The notes: generated from the sequence alone by a model not told the origin. A stretch of DNA of 64,000 nt from Halomonas zincidurans B6 (GCF_000731955.1 NZ_JNCK01000001.1:3038001-3102000); one strand, 5' to 3'; counted from the first letter of the stretch, positions 9,308-17,833 are shown. Numbers and translations: made by a program.

Positions 9308-10417
9308 CTACTCCGTCGTGAAGTCTTTCGTTCCGTATGTCGCAAGCCGACCGTGTTTCACGTGAAACATCGCGACCGTTGTATCTGTCTGCCACAATCC
9401 TGCCAGTGCGCTCTGATCGACGCTGGTGATGAACGCCTGGCAGCCCATGCGCTCGAGCCAGCGACAGAAGACGCCGCGATGCTCGGCATCGAGCTCCGCC
9501 GGCAGGTCATCGATCAGATAGACGCAGGTGCGCCCCGTGGTCATTTCCAGCAAGCGCCCCTGGGCCAGCTTCATGGCACTGACCACCAGTTTCTGCTGAC
9601 CTCGCGAGAGCACCTCTACCGCCGGCCGTCGCTCAATACGTATACGAAGGTCGGCACGCTGTGGACCTTGCTGAGTAAACCCCATCTGACGGTCGGTAAC
9701 TCGCCCCTGGTCGAGGATTTCTGCCAGGTCGCGCTGGCGATCCCAGCCGCGGTAATAACGCAGCGTCAGGTCGGGGAGCGGCAAAAGTTCGGCGAGTGTC
9801 TCTTCGAAAATCGGGAGAAAGGCCGCCAGGTAGTCGTCGCGCAGAGCGTCAAGGCGGTTGCCCCAGTGCGCAAACTCGCGCTCCCAGACCGCAATCGATT
9901 GCTCATCGATTCTATCATGCCTGAGCAGCGCATTCCGATGTTTAAGCGCGCGCCGAGTACGCCTCCAGGCATCGAGGAAATCGTGTTTCACGTGAAACAC
10001 ACCCCAATCGAAGAACTCGCGCCGCGAAGCGGGTGCACCTTCGAGCAGGCGAAAGGCATCGGGGTTGATCAGTTGAAGTGGCAGCGCTTCGACTAGCTCG
10101 GCGACCCGAGCCACACGTTCACCGGCCATGCGCATCTCCAGCTCGCTCTGGGCGCGGTGTCTGCGCACACCCAGCGGCACAGGAGGATCGCCGGCCAGAC
10201 GGCCATGCAAGGTAACGCTGTCGCCTTCATGATGAATGGCATGGCGGAGCTGTTGTGTCCGAAAGGAGCGTCCCATGCCAAGGATGTGAATCCCTTCAAG
10301 CAGGCTGGTCTTGCCGCTACCGTTGTCGCCGACGATGACATTGATCGACGGCGATGGGCGCATGTCGAGCGCCTCGAGGTTACGCAGCCCCTGAAAGGTC
10401 AAGCGATCAAGAGGCAT
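9308..10417 (-). CDS. recF: DNA replication and repair protein RecF
   Basis: 369-residue SMC-like ATPase that with RecO and RecR loads RecA on gapped single-stranded DNA. Walker A is GDNGSGKTS (around residues 31-39), the ABC signature is LSRGQQK, and Walker B lies in YLIDDLPAELD. Two full parS sites lie in frame within the gene and read FHVKH in both places (DWGVFHVKHD and AMFHVKHGR). The enzyme looks complete, so the sites were accommodated in tolerant or naturally similar segments. Confidence 0.97.
   Translation of the reverse strand: MPLDRLTFQGLRNLEALDMRPSPSINVIVGDNGSGKTSLLEGIHILGMGRSFRTQQLRHAIHHEGDSVTLHGRLAGDPPVPLGVRRHRAQSELEMRMAGERVARVAELVEALPLQLINPDAFRLLEGAPASRREFFDWGVFHVKHDFLDAWRRTRRALKHRNALLRHDRIDEQSIAVWEREFAHWGNRLDALRDDYLAAFLPIFEETLAELLPLPDLTLRYYRGWDRQRDLAEILDQGRVTDRQMGFTQQGPQRADLRIRIERRPAVEVLSRGQQKLVVSAMKLAQGRLLEMTTGRTCVYLIDDLPAELDAEHRGVFCRWLERMGCQAFITSVDQSALAGLWQTDTTVAMFHVKHGRLATYGTKDFTTE
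9354..9369. other. parS: parS site 4 (inside recF 3' end)
   Basis: Identical TGTTTCACGTGAAACA within the last 20 codons of recF, read on the minus strand as MFHVKHG. Confidence 0.95.
9985..10000. other. parS: parS site 5 (inside recF middle)
   Basis: Identical TGTTTCACGTGAAACA inside recF, read on the minus strand as VFHVKHD in the same codon phase as site 4. It is the copy nearest to oriC, about 3.1 kb away. Confidence 0.95.
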
Positions 10418-10494
10418 CCGGGCACCGACTGAAAGCTCGCCCTGGAACGGTCGAAGCGGGCGAATCAGACATCAAGGTGCGCATTGCAGCACGA

Positions 10495-11598
10495 TCACAG
10501 GCGCATCGGCATGACCACGTACAACGCATCCCCGCCGCCCGGCTCTTCCATGATGGCGCTACTGTTGGAGTCGGAGAGGGTCATCTGCACGCGATCCTCG
10601 TCGAGCGCGTTGAGCACATCGATCAGGTAGCCGACATTGAAACCGATTTCCAGCGCATTGCCGTCGTAGTCGATGGCAATATTTTCCTCGGCCTCTTCCT
10701 GCTCGGGATTGTTGGCCAGTACACGCAAGTTGCCCGCCTCGAGATTGAGACGCACGCCCCGGTACTTCTCGTTGGAAAGTATCGAGGTGCGCGAGAGCAC
10801 CTGGCGCAGGTCAGCGCGATCGGCGATGAATACCTTGTCCCCGCCGCGGGGTATCACCCGCTCATAGTCGGGAAACTTACCGTCGATCAGCTTGGAGGTG
10901 AAGGTGAAGCTGCCGGTATGCGCGCGAATATGGCTGGCGCCCAGCGTTAGCTCGACCGGTTCGTCGCTGTCATCGAGCAGGCGCACCAGCTCGAGTATTC
11001 CCTTGCGCGGCACGATGAGCTTTTGCGTCGGCTCGACGCTCACCTCGACGCTGCGCGTGCACATCGCCAATCGATGACCATCGGTAGCCACGGTACGCAC
11101 CAGGTTGTGGCCCAATTCCAGCAGCATGCCGTTGAGATAGTAACGCACATCCTGTTGCGCCATGGCGAAGGACGTGGCGTCGATAAGCTGCTTGAGACTG
11201 CCGCGCGGCAAGGTCAGCTCCTGGCTAGCCTGGCTGTCTTCGATATTGGGGAATTCGGCGACCGGCAACGTCGACAGCGTAAAGCGTGAGCGTCCCGAAC
11301 GCAGGATCGCCCGCCCCTCCTCGAGAGTGAAGGCTATTTCAGCCTGCTCGGGCAACGACTTGCAGATATCCATCAGTTTGCGGGCCGGCACCGTGGCCGA
11401 CCCCGGCTCATCGACCTGGCTGGGTTCGACCCGGCCGATCAGCTCGACTTCGAGATCGGTGCCGGTAAGCGCCAGTTGAGTGTCCTGGACCTCGATCAGC
11501 ACGTTGGACAGCACCGGCAGGGTCTGGCGCCGTTCGACCACGCCGGCGACCAGCGATAACGGGCGCAGCAGGGCTTCACGGGAAATGGAAAATTTCAT
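10495..11598 (-). CDS. dnaN: DNA polymerase III beta sliding clamp
   Basis: 367 residues, the usual length. It forms the dimeric ring that tethers polymerase III and other clamp-binding proteins to DNA. The sequence begins MKFSISREALLRPL and ends VVMPMRL, both characteristic, and the three clamp domains are of normal size. It is 60 bases downstream of dnaA and 77 bases upstream of recF, in the standard origin operon. Confidence 0.98.
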   Translation of the reverse strand: MKFSISREALLRPLSLVAGVVERRQTLPVLSNVLIEVQDTQLALTGTDLEVELIGRVEPSQVDEPGSATVPARKLMDICKSLPEQAEIAFTLEEGRAILRSGRSRFTLSTLPVAEFPNIEDSQASQELTLPRGSLKQLIDATSFAMAQQDVRYYLNGMLLELGHNLVRTVATDGHRLAMCTRSVEVSVEPTQKLIVPRKGILELVRLLDDSDEPVELTLGASHIRAHTGSFTFTSKLIDGKFPDYERVIPRGGDKVFIADRADLRQVLSRTSILSNEKYRGVRLNLEAGNLRVLANNPEQEEAEENIAIDYDGNALEIGFNVGYLIDVLNALDEDRVQMTLSDSNSSAIMEEPGGGDALYVVMPMRL

Positions 11599-11658
11599 GA
11601 GGGCTCCACTCTTCTCCTGAGTTCCAAAGACGGGAACAGGCTGCGTTGGACGGCGTCA

Positions 11659-13140
11659 TCAGCTGGTCAATAATCGCAGCAAGTTCTTGTAATCCTCGCG
11701 AATATCCGCGTTTTCTTCCTGCAGCGCCAAAATCTTGCGGCAGGCATGCAGCACCGTGGTGTGATCGCGTCCGCCAAAAGCGTCGCCGATTTCCGGCAGG
11801 CTGTGGTTGGTCAGTTCCTTGGCCAGGGCCATGGCGACCTGCCGCGGACGGGCCACCGAGCGCGAGCGGCGCTTGGAAAGCAGGTCCGCCAGCTTGATCT
11901 TGTAGTACTCGGCGACGGTACGCTGAATATTGTCCACCCCGACCTGCTTGTCCTGCAAAGCCAGCAGATCCTTGAGCGACTCGCGAATGAAATCCTGGGT
12001 AATCGGCTTGCCCATGAAATGGGAGTCGGCGATCACCTTTTTCAGCGCGCCCTCCAGCTCCCGCACATTGGAGCGTATCTTCTGGGCAATGAAGAAGGCC
12101 GCATCGTGAGGCAGCTCGACCTTTGCCTGATCGGCCTTCTTCATCAGGATCGCCACCCGCGTTTCCAGTTCGGGCGGTTCGATTGCCACCGTCAGGCCCC
12201 AGCCGAAACGCGACTTGAGCCGTTCCTCCACCCCGCTGATTTCCTTAGGGTAGCGGTCGGAGGTCAGGATCATCTGCTGACCGCCTTCCAGCAAAGCATT
12301 GAAAGTATGGAAAAATTCTTCCTGAGAGCGCTCCTTGCCGGCGAAGAACTGAATATCGTCGATCAATAGCGCATCGACGCTTCGGTAAAACCGCTTGAAA
12401 TCATTGATGGCGTTGAGCTGCAGCGCCTTGACCATGTCGGCGACGAAGCGCTCGGAGTGCAGATAGACCACCTTGGCATTGTCGCGCAGGATAGCCAGCT
12501 GGTTGCCCACGGCGTGCATCAGGTGGGTCTTGCCCAGCCCTACCCCACCGTACAGGAACAGTGGATTGTAGGCACCGCCAGGGTTCTCCGACACCTGCCG
12601 CGAAGCGGCCCTGGCCAGCTGGTTGGACTTGCCCTCGACGAAGGTGTCGAAGGTGAAGTTGGGGTTGAGTCCGCTCTGGTGCTTGAGGCTGCCTTCCACC
12701 TGAACCTGACGCTCGCCCGCGGGCTGCTGAGTGGAACGCCGCGGGCCTTCGCCATTGTGCCTGTCGATTTCGCGCTCCTCGGCGTACTCGTCGCCGCGGG
12801 ACGGGGTATGCACTGCCGGTGCGGGAGGCTGACGAAAACGACTGGCCGAGACCGGGTTGCCCAGATCCCGCGGTTGCGGACTCGGTGCAACGCGCCGGCT
12901 ACCCACTGCCAAGCTCACCTTGGGCGGCTTGTTGGGCGCCAGCTCGCGCAGCAGTTCATTGATCCGTTTGAGGTACTTGTCGCTGACCCAGTCACGCACG
13001 AAACGATTGGGCGCCAGCAGACTGAGCTCGTTAGGCGTTGCGTCTTCCGCCTGCAGGGGGCGAATCCAGGTATTGAACTGCTGCGAGCTCAGCTCATCCT
13101 GCAGATAAGCCAGACATTGTTGCCAAAGAGCGACCGACAC
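11659..13140 (-). CDS. dnaA: Chromosomal replication initiator DnaA
   Basis: 493 residues. Domain I (about 1-85) is the helicase/DiaA interaction domain. Domain II (about 90-160) is a variable, proline-rich and charged linker. Domain III is AAA+ with Walker A GGVGLGKTHLM and Walker B LLIDDIQFF. Domain IV ends with the DnaA-box-binding signature GGRDHTTVLHACRKI. It is transcribed away from the origin directly upstream, whose DnaA boxes probably also give autoregulation. Confidence 0.98.
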   Translation of the reverse strand: MSVALWQQCLAYLQDELSSQQFNTWIRPLQAEDATPNELSLLAPNRFVRDWVSDKYLKRINELLRELAPNKPPKVSLAVGSRRVAPSPQPRDLGNPVSASRFRQPPAPAVHTPSRGDEYAEEREIDRHNGEGPRRSTQQPAGERQVQVEGSLKHQSGLNPNFTFDTFVEGKSNQLARAASRQVSENPGGAYNPLFLYGGVGLGKTHLMHAVGNQLAILRDNAKVVYLHSERFVADMVKALQLNAINDFKRFYRSVDALLIDDIQFFAGKERSQEEFFHTFNALLEGGQQMILTSDRYPKEISGVEERLKSRFGWGLTVAIEPPELETRVAILMKKADQAKVELPHDAAFFIAQKIRSNVRELEGALKKVIADSHFMGKPITQDFIRESLKDLLALQDKQVGVDNIQRTVAEYYKIKLADLLSKRRSRSVARPRQVAMALAKELTNHSLPEIGDAFGGRDHTTVLHACRKILALQEENADIREDYKNLLRLLTS

Positions 13141-13470
13141 GCGACCTCACCATCCCGTTGCGAAAAGACCGAACATTGTATCGCCCTCACCGCAAGTTAT
13201 CCACACGCGAAACGATGCGAGCCATGCTGTGGAAAACTACAGTATGGCTGGGTGGAGCGATACGGTATGACTGTGCGGATGCGTCTCGGCTGTGGATATT
13301 CCAGCAATCGGTACACAGCTTGACGCCCCTCCAGCCACTGGATCCGCGGACTTTGTCCACACCCTTGCTTTTATATTAACTATTTGATTTATAAAAATTA
13401 AATAAGGTTATAAACAGAAACCACCCCTACTATCAATAACAACAACTTCCAATGACACCTGTAATTATTG
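13141..13470. other. oriC: Chromosomal replication origin oriC (dnaA-rpmH intergenic)
   Basis: The 569-base gap between dnaA and rpmH carries a perfect DnaA box TTATCCACA at 13197-13205. One-mismatch boxes lie at 13228-13236 (TGTGGAAAA), 13291-13299 (TGTGGATAT) and 13353-13361 (TTGTCCACA). Directly after the last box is a very AT-rich stretch, 13366-13420, the natural candidate for the duplex unwinding element in this GC-rich genome. Its place between dnaA and rpmH matches pseudomonads. Box strength and the unwinding site are inferred from sequence only. Confidence 0.88.
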
Positions 13471-13592
13471 TAAGTGGCGCGGCAGCATCGCATAGCGAGT
13501 GCCCAATCCGCGATGCACCGGCACCGCAGGCATTCGCCGGCTATCGTCAACGCCGCGAGCGACAAGGCGGTGTGGAGAATTGCGCGCAGAAA

Positions 13593-13621
13593 TTGCACCC
13601 GGCTTGCAAAGCCTCTAGAAT
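13593..13621 (+). promoter_or_regulatory. Sigma-70 promoter of rpmH-rnpA
   Basis: TTGCAC (13593-13598) and TAGAAT (13616-13621) are separated by exactly 17 bases, giving a transcript start near 13628 and a leader of about 80 bases before rpmH. It faces right, away from oriC. Confidence 0.6.
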
Positions 13622-13709
13622 TCCCGGCCTTGAACGAAATCCGCCCGGGTTCCATGCGGGAGCCGGGGCATCGGTCAATGTCAAATCAACCACGTGGGAA
13701 TTCGCCGTC

Positions 13710-13844
13710 ATGAAACGCACATTTCAACCCAGCGTACTGAAGCGCAAGCGTGTCCACGGCTTCCGTGCACGCATGGCCACCAAGAACGGCCGCCAGGTCC
13801 TGGCTCGCCGCCGTGCCAAGGGCCGCAAGCGTCTGAGCGCTTGA
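13710..13844 (+). CDS. rpmH: 50S ribosomal protein L34
   Basis: 44-residue, very basic ribosomal protein beginning MKRTFQPSVLKRKR with the conserved HGFRARMATKNGR core. The start is fixed by the family N-terminus, although the frame is open well upstream. It lies 13 bases ahead of rnpA in the usual pair. Confidence 0.98.
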   Translation: MKRTFQPSVLKRKRVHGFRARMATKNGRQVLARRRAKGRKRLSA

Positions 13845-13857
13845 TCGCGGCTCGCGA

Positions 13858-14241
13858 ATGTCCGGTCAGGGCTTTCCCCGGCGACTGCGTCTGCTGACTG
13901 CCGGGGACTATCGGTACGTCTTCGAACACGCCTCGTACAAGGTACACGCCAAAGGGTTGCTGGTGTTGGCCAGAGACAACTCCCTGGATCATCCGCGCGT
14001 GGGCCTGGTCTTCAGCAAGAAGAACGTTCGCCGTGCCATAGATCGCAACCGTCTCAAGCGCTTGGTGCGCGAATCCATTCGCCTCCGGCAGCATCGCCTA
14101 CCCGCTGTGGATATCGTTGTCCTGGCCCGCCGTGGCGTACACGAGCTAGACAATCCCACATTGCACCGCCAGCTTCACGGCTTGTGGCGACGTCTTGAAA
14201 AGGAGGCTGGCAAGCAGTCAGCTATGGCTTCAACCTCCTGA
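13858..14241 (+). CDS. rnpA: Ribonuclease P protein component
   Basis: 127-residue basic protein cofactor of RNase P, which trims tRNA 5' ends together with the M1 RNA (not in this window). The signature RNRLKRLVRES is present at mid-protein. It is followed by yidC after only 60 bases; the small gene yidD, which commonly sits here, is absent. Confidence 0.96.
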   Translation: MSGQGFPRRLRLLTAGDYRYVFEHASYKVHAKGLLVLARDNSLDHPRVGLVFSKKNVRRAIDRNRLKRLVRESIRLRQHRLPAVDIVVLARRGVHELDNPTLHRQLHGLWRRLEKEAGKQSAMASTS

Positions 14242-14301
14242 ACCGGAACAGCGTGCCGACCAACCGCAGAATGATCCAATATCCCATCGGGCAGATCCCT
14301 A

Positions 14302-15987
14302 ATGGACGTAAAACGACTCCTCCTCGTCATCCCGCTCGCGGTACTCGCCTATCTCTTGGTGATCCAGTGGAATGAGGATTATGGCCAGACCGCCGTCGAG
14401 ACTGAAGCCCCTTCCTACAGCCAGTCGAACGTCCGCGATACGGATAACACCACCAACACCGAGACCGAGCAGGCCCTGGCGGCGCCTTCCAGTGACGCCA
14501 AGCAGGCCGGCAACAGCCCGGACATGGCCGAGAGCGCTCAGGACGACAATCGCCGCAGCCTGATCAGGGTGACGACCGATGCCCTCGATGTGCGTATCGA
14601 CCCGCGTGGCGGCGATATCGTCTATGCGGCGTTGCCTAAGTACAAGGCGAGCCAGGATACCGAGCAGCCCTTCGTGCTGCTTTCGGATGGACAGGCACGC
14701 AGCTACGTCGCCAAGTCGGGCCTGCAACTCGAGGGACAGCAGGGGCGCATCTCGTTTGATGCCGAGAAGACGCGCTATACCCTCTCGGAAGGTCAGGATG
14801 CCCTGAACGTCGATTTGAGCGCCACCGTCAATGGCGTCGAGGTCATCAAGCGTCTGACCTTCAAGCGCGACAGCTACGCGGTAACGGTCAGCTATCTGCT
14901 GGCCAACCAGAGCGAAACGCCGGTTACCGCGCGATTCATCGGTCAGTTGGCCCGCGACAACAGTCCCGACCCCTCTGCAGGCGGCGGCGTAGGGATGAGC
15001 TCCTATCTGGGGGCGGCCTATTCCTCGCCCGACAATAATTACGAGAAGATCGATTTCGAAACGATCCAGCAAGGCCAGTTCAACAACCGCGATGTGCAGG
15101 GCGGCTGGGTCGCGATCATTCAGCACTATTTCACGTCAGCCTGGGTACCGAAGGACAACCAGCAGAACCTCTACTATGCGACCACCGACTCGCGTGATCG
15201 CAACGTGGTGGCCTTCGCCAGCCCTACCCAGACCATCGCCTCCGGCGGGAAAAGTACCCTCGAGGCGACGCTGTACATGGGCCCCAAGATTCAGGATCGG
15301 CTCGAGGCAGCAGCCCCCAACCTGGAGCTGACCGTCGATTTCGGCTGGCTGTGGTTCCTCGCCAATCCATTATTCTGGCTGCTCGATCAGATTCATAATG
15401 TACTGGGCAACTGGGGCTGGTCGATCGTCGTGCTGACGGTGATCGTCAAGATCGTGCTTTTCCCGCTTTCCGCGACGGCTTACAAGTCGATGGCCAAGAT
15501 GCGTAAGCTGGGCCCCGAGATGCAGCGCATCAAGGAGCAGTACGGCAGCGATCGCCAGAAGATGTCCCAGGAAATGATGAAGTTCTACCAGAAGGAGAAG
15601 ATCAATCCTCTGGGGGGCTGCCTGCCGATCGTCATTCAGATGCCGGTGTTCATCGCCCTGTACTGGATGCTCATGGAATCAGTCGAGCTGCGTCAAGCGC
15701 CGTTCATGCTGTGGATCAACGATCTGTCGGTCAAGGATCCATTATTCGTGCTGCCGATCATCATGGGTCTGACGATGTTCGTGCAGCAGCAGCTCAACCC
15801 GGCGCCGCCGGATCCGACCCAGGCGAAGATCATGAAGATGCTGCCGATCGTCTTCACCTTCTTCTTCCTGTGGTTCCCGGCCGGCCTGGTGCTCTACTGG
15901 ATCGTCAACAACAGCATCTCGATCCTGCAGCAGTGGGTCATCACGCGGAAGATCGCCGGCGCGCCGGCGCCTGCCAAGGGCAAGTAG
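14302..15987 (+). CDS. yidC: Membrane protein insertase YidC
   Basis: 561-residue Oxa1/YidC insertase that places proteins in the inner membrane alone or with SecYEG. An N-terminal helix (LLLVIPLAVLAYLLVIQW) is followed by the large periplasmic beta domain (about 60-330). The five-helix core then begins NWGWSIVVLTVIVK. The E. coli groove arginine is a lysine here (TVIVKIVLF), a conservative change. The cytoplasmic coiled-coil loop (MAKMRKLGPEMQRIKEQYG) is intact and the tail is lysine-rich. Confidence 0.97.
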   Translation: MDVKRLLLVIPLAVLAYLLVIQWNEDYGQTAVETEAPSYSQSNVRDTDNTTNTETEQALAAPSSDAKQAGNSPDMAESAQDDNRRSLIRVTTDALDVRIDPRGGDIVYAALPKYKASQDTEQPFVLLSDGQARSYVAKSGLQLEGQQGRISFDAEKTRYTLSEGQDALNVDLSATVNGVEVIKRLTFKRDSYAVTVSYLLANQSETPVTARFIGQLARDNSPDPSAGGGVGMSSYLGAAYSSPDNNYEKIDFETIQQGQFNNRDVQGGWVAIIQHYFTSAWVPKDNQQNLYYATTDSRDRNVVAFASPTQTIASGGKSTLEATLYMGPKIQDRLEAAAPNLELTVDFGWLWFLANPLFWLLDQIHNVLGNWGWSIVVLTVIVKIVLFPLSATAYKSMAKMRKLGPEMQRIKEQYGSDRQKMSQEMMKFYQKEKINPLGGCLPIVIQMPVFIALYWMLMESVELRQAPFMLWINDLSVKDPLFVLPIIMGLTMFVQQQLNPAPPDPTQAKIMKMLPIVFTFFFLWFPAGLVLYWIVNNSISILQQWVITRKIAGAPAPAKGK

Positions 15988-16007
15988 CCGCTCGAGCGTG
16001 CCGAGCT

Positions 16008-16037
16008 CCAGACCCCCGCCTCAGTGCGGGGGTCTGG
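16008..16037 (+). terminator. Strong hairpin between yidC and mnmE
   Basis: CCAGACCCCCGC and GCGGGGGTCTGG form a 12-bp perfect stem with a 6-base loop, extended by outer AGCTCCA/TGGAGCT. It lacks a T-run, so it may pause, attenuate or protect the 3' end of yidC mRNA rather than terminate fully before mnmE. Confidence 0.55.
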
Positions 16038-16087
16038 CGTTGGAGCTTGACATCCGGCAATGGCCGACCGTAATTCAGGAAACGCGC

Positions 16088-17464
16088 ATGCTCGATCAGC
16101 CGCTTTATACCCAGGACACCATCGCTGCCTTGGCCACGCCCCCTGGACGCGGCGGGGTTGGCATCATTCGCGTCTCGGGACCGGCCTGTCAGGCGATCGC
16201 CGAGGTCATGCTGGGCCACTGCCCGGCGCCCCGCCACGCCGCCTACGGCGCATTCACGGGGGCCAACGGCCAGGTCGTCGACGAGGGAATCGCCCTGTAC
16301 TTTCCCGGCCCGCATTCGTTCACCGGCGAAGACGTGCTTGAACTGCACGGTCATGGCGGCACGGTGCTCATGGATCTGCTGCTCGAGCATTGCGTCACTC
16401 TGGGCGCCCGATTGGCCCGCCCGGGCGAGTTTTCCGAGCGGGCCTTTCTCAATGACAAGCTCGACCTGGCCCAGGCCGAAGCAATTGCCGACCTGATCGA
16501 CGCCAGCTCGCGCGCCGCCGCGGAAAACGCCCTACGCTCGTTGCAAGGTGAATTCTCGAACCGTGTCGCCAGCTTGGTCGAGCGTCTGATCGAGCTGCGC
16601 ATGCATGTCGAGGCGGCGATCGACTTCCCCGAGGAGGAGATCGATTTCCTCGCCGATGGCCGGATCGCCGCGAAGCTCGGTGAAGTCCAGGACGAGCTCG
16701 GCGAGGTCCGCCAGGCAGCCGGGCAGGGCGCGCTGATGCGCGAGGGCATGAACGTGGTGATCGCCGGTCGCCCCAATGCCGGCAAGTCGAGCCTGCTAAA
16801 TGCCCTGACCCAGCAGGAAACGGCGATCGTCACCGAGATCGCCGGCACCACCCGGGACGTTCTGCGAGAGTATATCCATCTCGACGGCATGCCATTGCAT
16901 GTCATCGACACGGCGGGGCTGCGCGACACGCCGGACGCGGTCGAGCAGATCGGCGTGGCACGTGCCTGGGCGGAGATCGAGAAGGCCGACCGAGTCTTGC
17001 TGCTGGTCGACGCCGCGACCGATGCGGCGACCGATCCGATGGCCATCTGGCCGGAATTCGTCTCGCGACTGCCCGACCCCGCTCGGTTGACGCTGGTGCG
17101 CAACAAGATCGACAGCAGCCACGAGCCGCCCGGAGTAGCGTTATCCACAACCCCGCCGATCGTTCGCCTGTCGGCGAAAACCGGTCAGGGCGTGGATAGT
17201 CTCAAGGAGCATCTAAAGTCGATCATGGGCTACTCGGCCACCGCCGAGGGACGTTTCTCGGCCCGCCGGCGTCATCTGGATGCCCTCGACCGGGCCGAAC
17301 GGGCCCTGAGCAATGGCGAGGCCCAGCTTCAGGTCTACGCGGCCGGCGAACTGCTGGCCGAGGACCTGCGCGAGGCCCAGCAGGCGCTGGGTGAAATCAC
17401 CGGCGAGTTCAGTGCCGACGACCTGCTGGGCAAGATCTTCGGCGAGTTCTGCATCGGGAAGTGA
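16088..17464 (+). CDS. mnmE: tRNA modification GTPase MnmE
   Basis: 458 residues. With MnmG it makes the 5-carboxymethylaminomethyl or 5-aminomethyl group on wobble U34. It has the N-terminal formyl-THF-binding domain, helical parts, and a G domain with GRPNAGKSS (G1), DTAG (G3) and NKID (G4). It ends in the catalytic CIGK tetrapeptide. ATG 16088 is chosen because CAGGAAAC precedes it and the protein starts MLDQPLYTQDTIAA; the frame is open back to 15998. A perfect DnaA box (17141-17149) lies inside the gene. mnmG does not follow. Confidence 0.97.
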   Translation: MLDQPLYTQDTIAALATPPGRGGVGIIRVSGPACQAIAEVMLGHCPAPRHAAYGAFTGANGQVVDEGIALYFPGPHSFTGEDVLELHGHGGTVLMDLLLEHCVTLGARLARPGEFSERAFLNDKLDLAQAEAIADLIDASSRAAAENALRSLQGEFSNRVASLVERLIELRMHVEAAIDFPEEEIDFLADGRIAAKLGEVQDELGEVRQAAGQGALMREGMNVVIAGRPNAGKSSLLNALTQQETAIVTEIAGTTRDVLREYIHLDGMPLHVIDTAGLRDTPDAVEQIGVARAWAEIEKADRVLLLVDAATDAATDPMAIWPEFVSRLPDPARLTLVRNKIDSSHEPPGVALSTTPPIVRLSAKTGQGVDSLKEHLKSIMGYSATAEGRFSARRRHLDALDRAERALSNGEAQLQVYAAGELLAEDLREAQQALGEITGEFSADDLLGKIFGEFCIGK

Positions 17465-17517
17465 AACGGCCAAAAAGATCGAAAAGCATCCAACCCGGCG
17501 TAAACAACCTAACGGGC

Positions 17518-17552
17518 GTTTACAAAACAGGCGAGCGAAGGCAAGACAAGGC
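17518..17552 (+). repeat. Truncated copy (5' end) of the MITE-like repeat
   Basis: 33 of 35 bases match the left end of the complete copy at 56327-56361 (GTTTACAAAA, then AGGCGA and CGAAGGCAAGACAAGGC). The rest of the element is missing and the match stops exactly where a TRAP-permease-like tail begins, which marks a recombination or deletion junction just downstream of mnmE. Confidence 0.75.
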
Positions 17553-17622
17553 AGCCATCGTGCTGCTTGTGCTGGTGCCGCAGCTGGTGCTGTTCCTGCC
17601 CAACGCGATCTTCGGTCGCTGA
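17553..17622 (+). pseudogene. Remnant: C-terminal tail of a membrane permease (TRAP DctM-like)
   Basis: About 22 codons ending in TGA read AAIVLLVLVPQLVLFLP followed by NAIFGR. This hydrophobic end resembles the last helix of TRAP large permeases (the intact DctM at 53.7 kb ends LVLILFPQISLLLPSLGGD). No start codon or upstream gene body exists; the fragment is joined directly to the truncated repeat. It is therefore read as a gene relic, and the family assignment is tentative because the piece is short. Confidence 0.5.
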
Positions 17623-17693
17623 TGGGAGTGATGCCCGGCCGCTTCGGCGTAGCGTGACCGCCGCCCACCGCGCATTGGCTAGAATACGCGCCT

Positions 17694-17833
17694 AAAAAAG
17701 CCCGGTCTTGCGACCGGGCCATGAGTGCTGCGAGTCCTTGCGGCACATCCATGGGCATCCAGCCCATGCATCCTTGGCACTGCGAGCCGTCCCGGCTCGG
17801 TCTTCCGTGCTGACGCCTTCCTTGCGTCGATGC
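17694..17833 (-). ncRNA. CsrB/RsmZ-type small RNA (CsrA/RsmA-sequestering candidate)
   Basis: On the minus strand about 140 bases carry seven GGA motifs and end in a perfect terminator (GCCCGGTC, loop GCAA, GACCGGGC, then TTTTTT, 17720-17694). Four hairpins present GGA in the loop. They are 17828-17812 (GACGC, AAGGAAG, GCGTC), 17799-17783 (CGAGCCG, GGA, CGGCTCG), 17768-17750 (CATGGGC, TGGAT, GCCCATG) and 17746-17725 (arms GTGC/GCAC, loop with AAGGA). Repeated GGA loops plus an intrinsic terminator define RNAs that titrate the translational regulator CsrA/RsmA. A TAGAGT -10 at 17844-17839 predicts the 5' end near 17832. No protein frame of quality occupies the stretch. The exact Rfam family is not determined. 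Confidence 0.85.

Noticed and set aside
17213..17767. 184-residue minus-strand frame across the end of mnmE and the small-RNA region
   Set aside because: Antisense to mnmE and overlaps hairpins of the RNA; composition is not protein-like.
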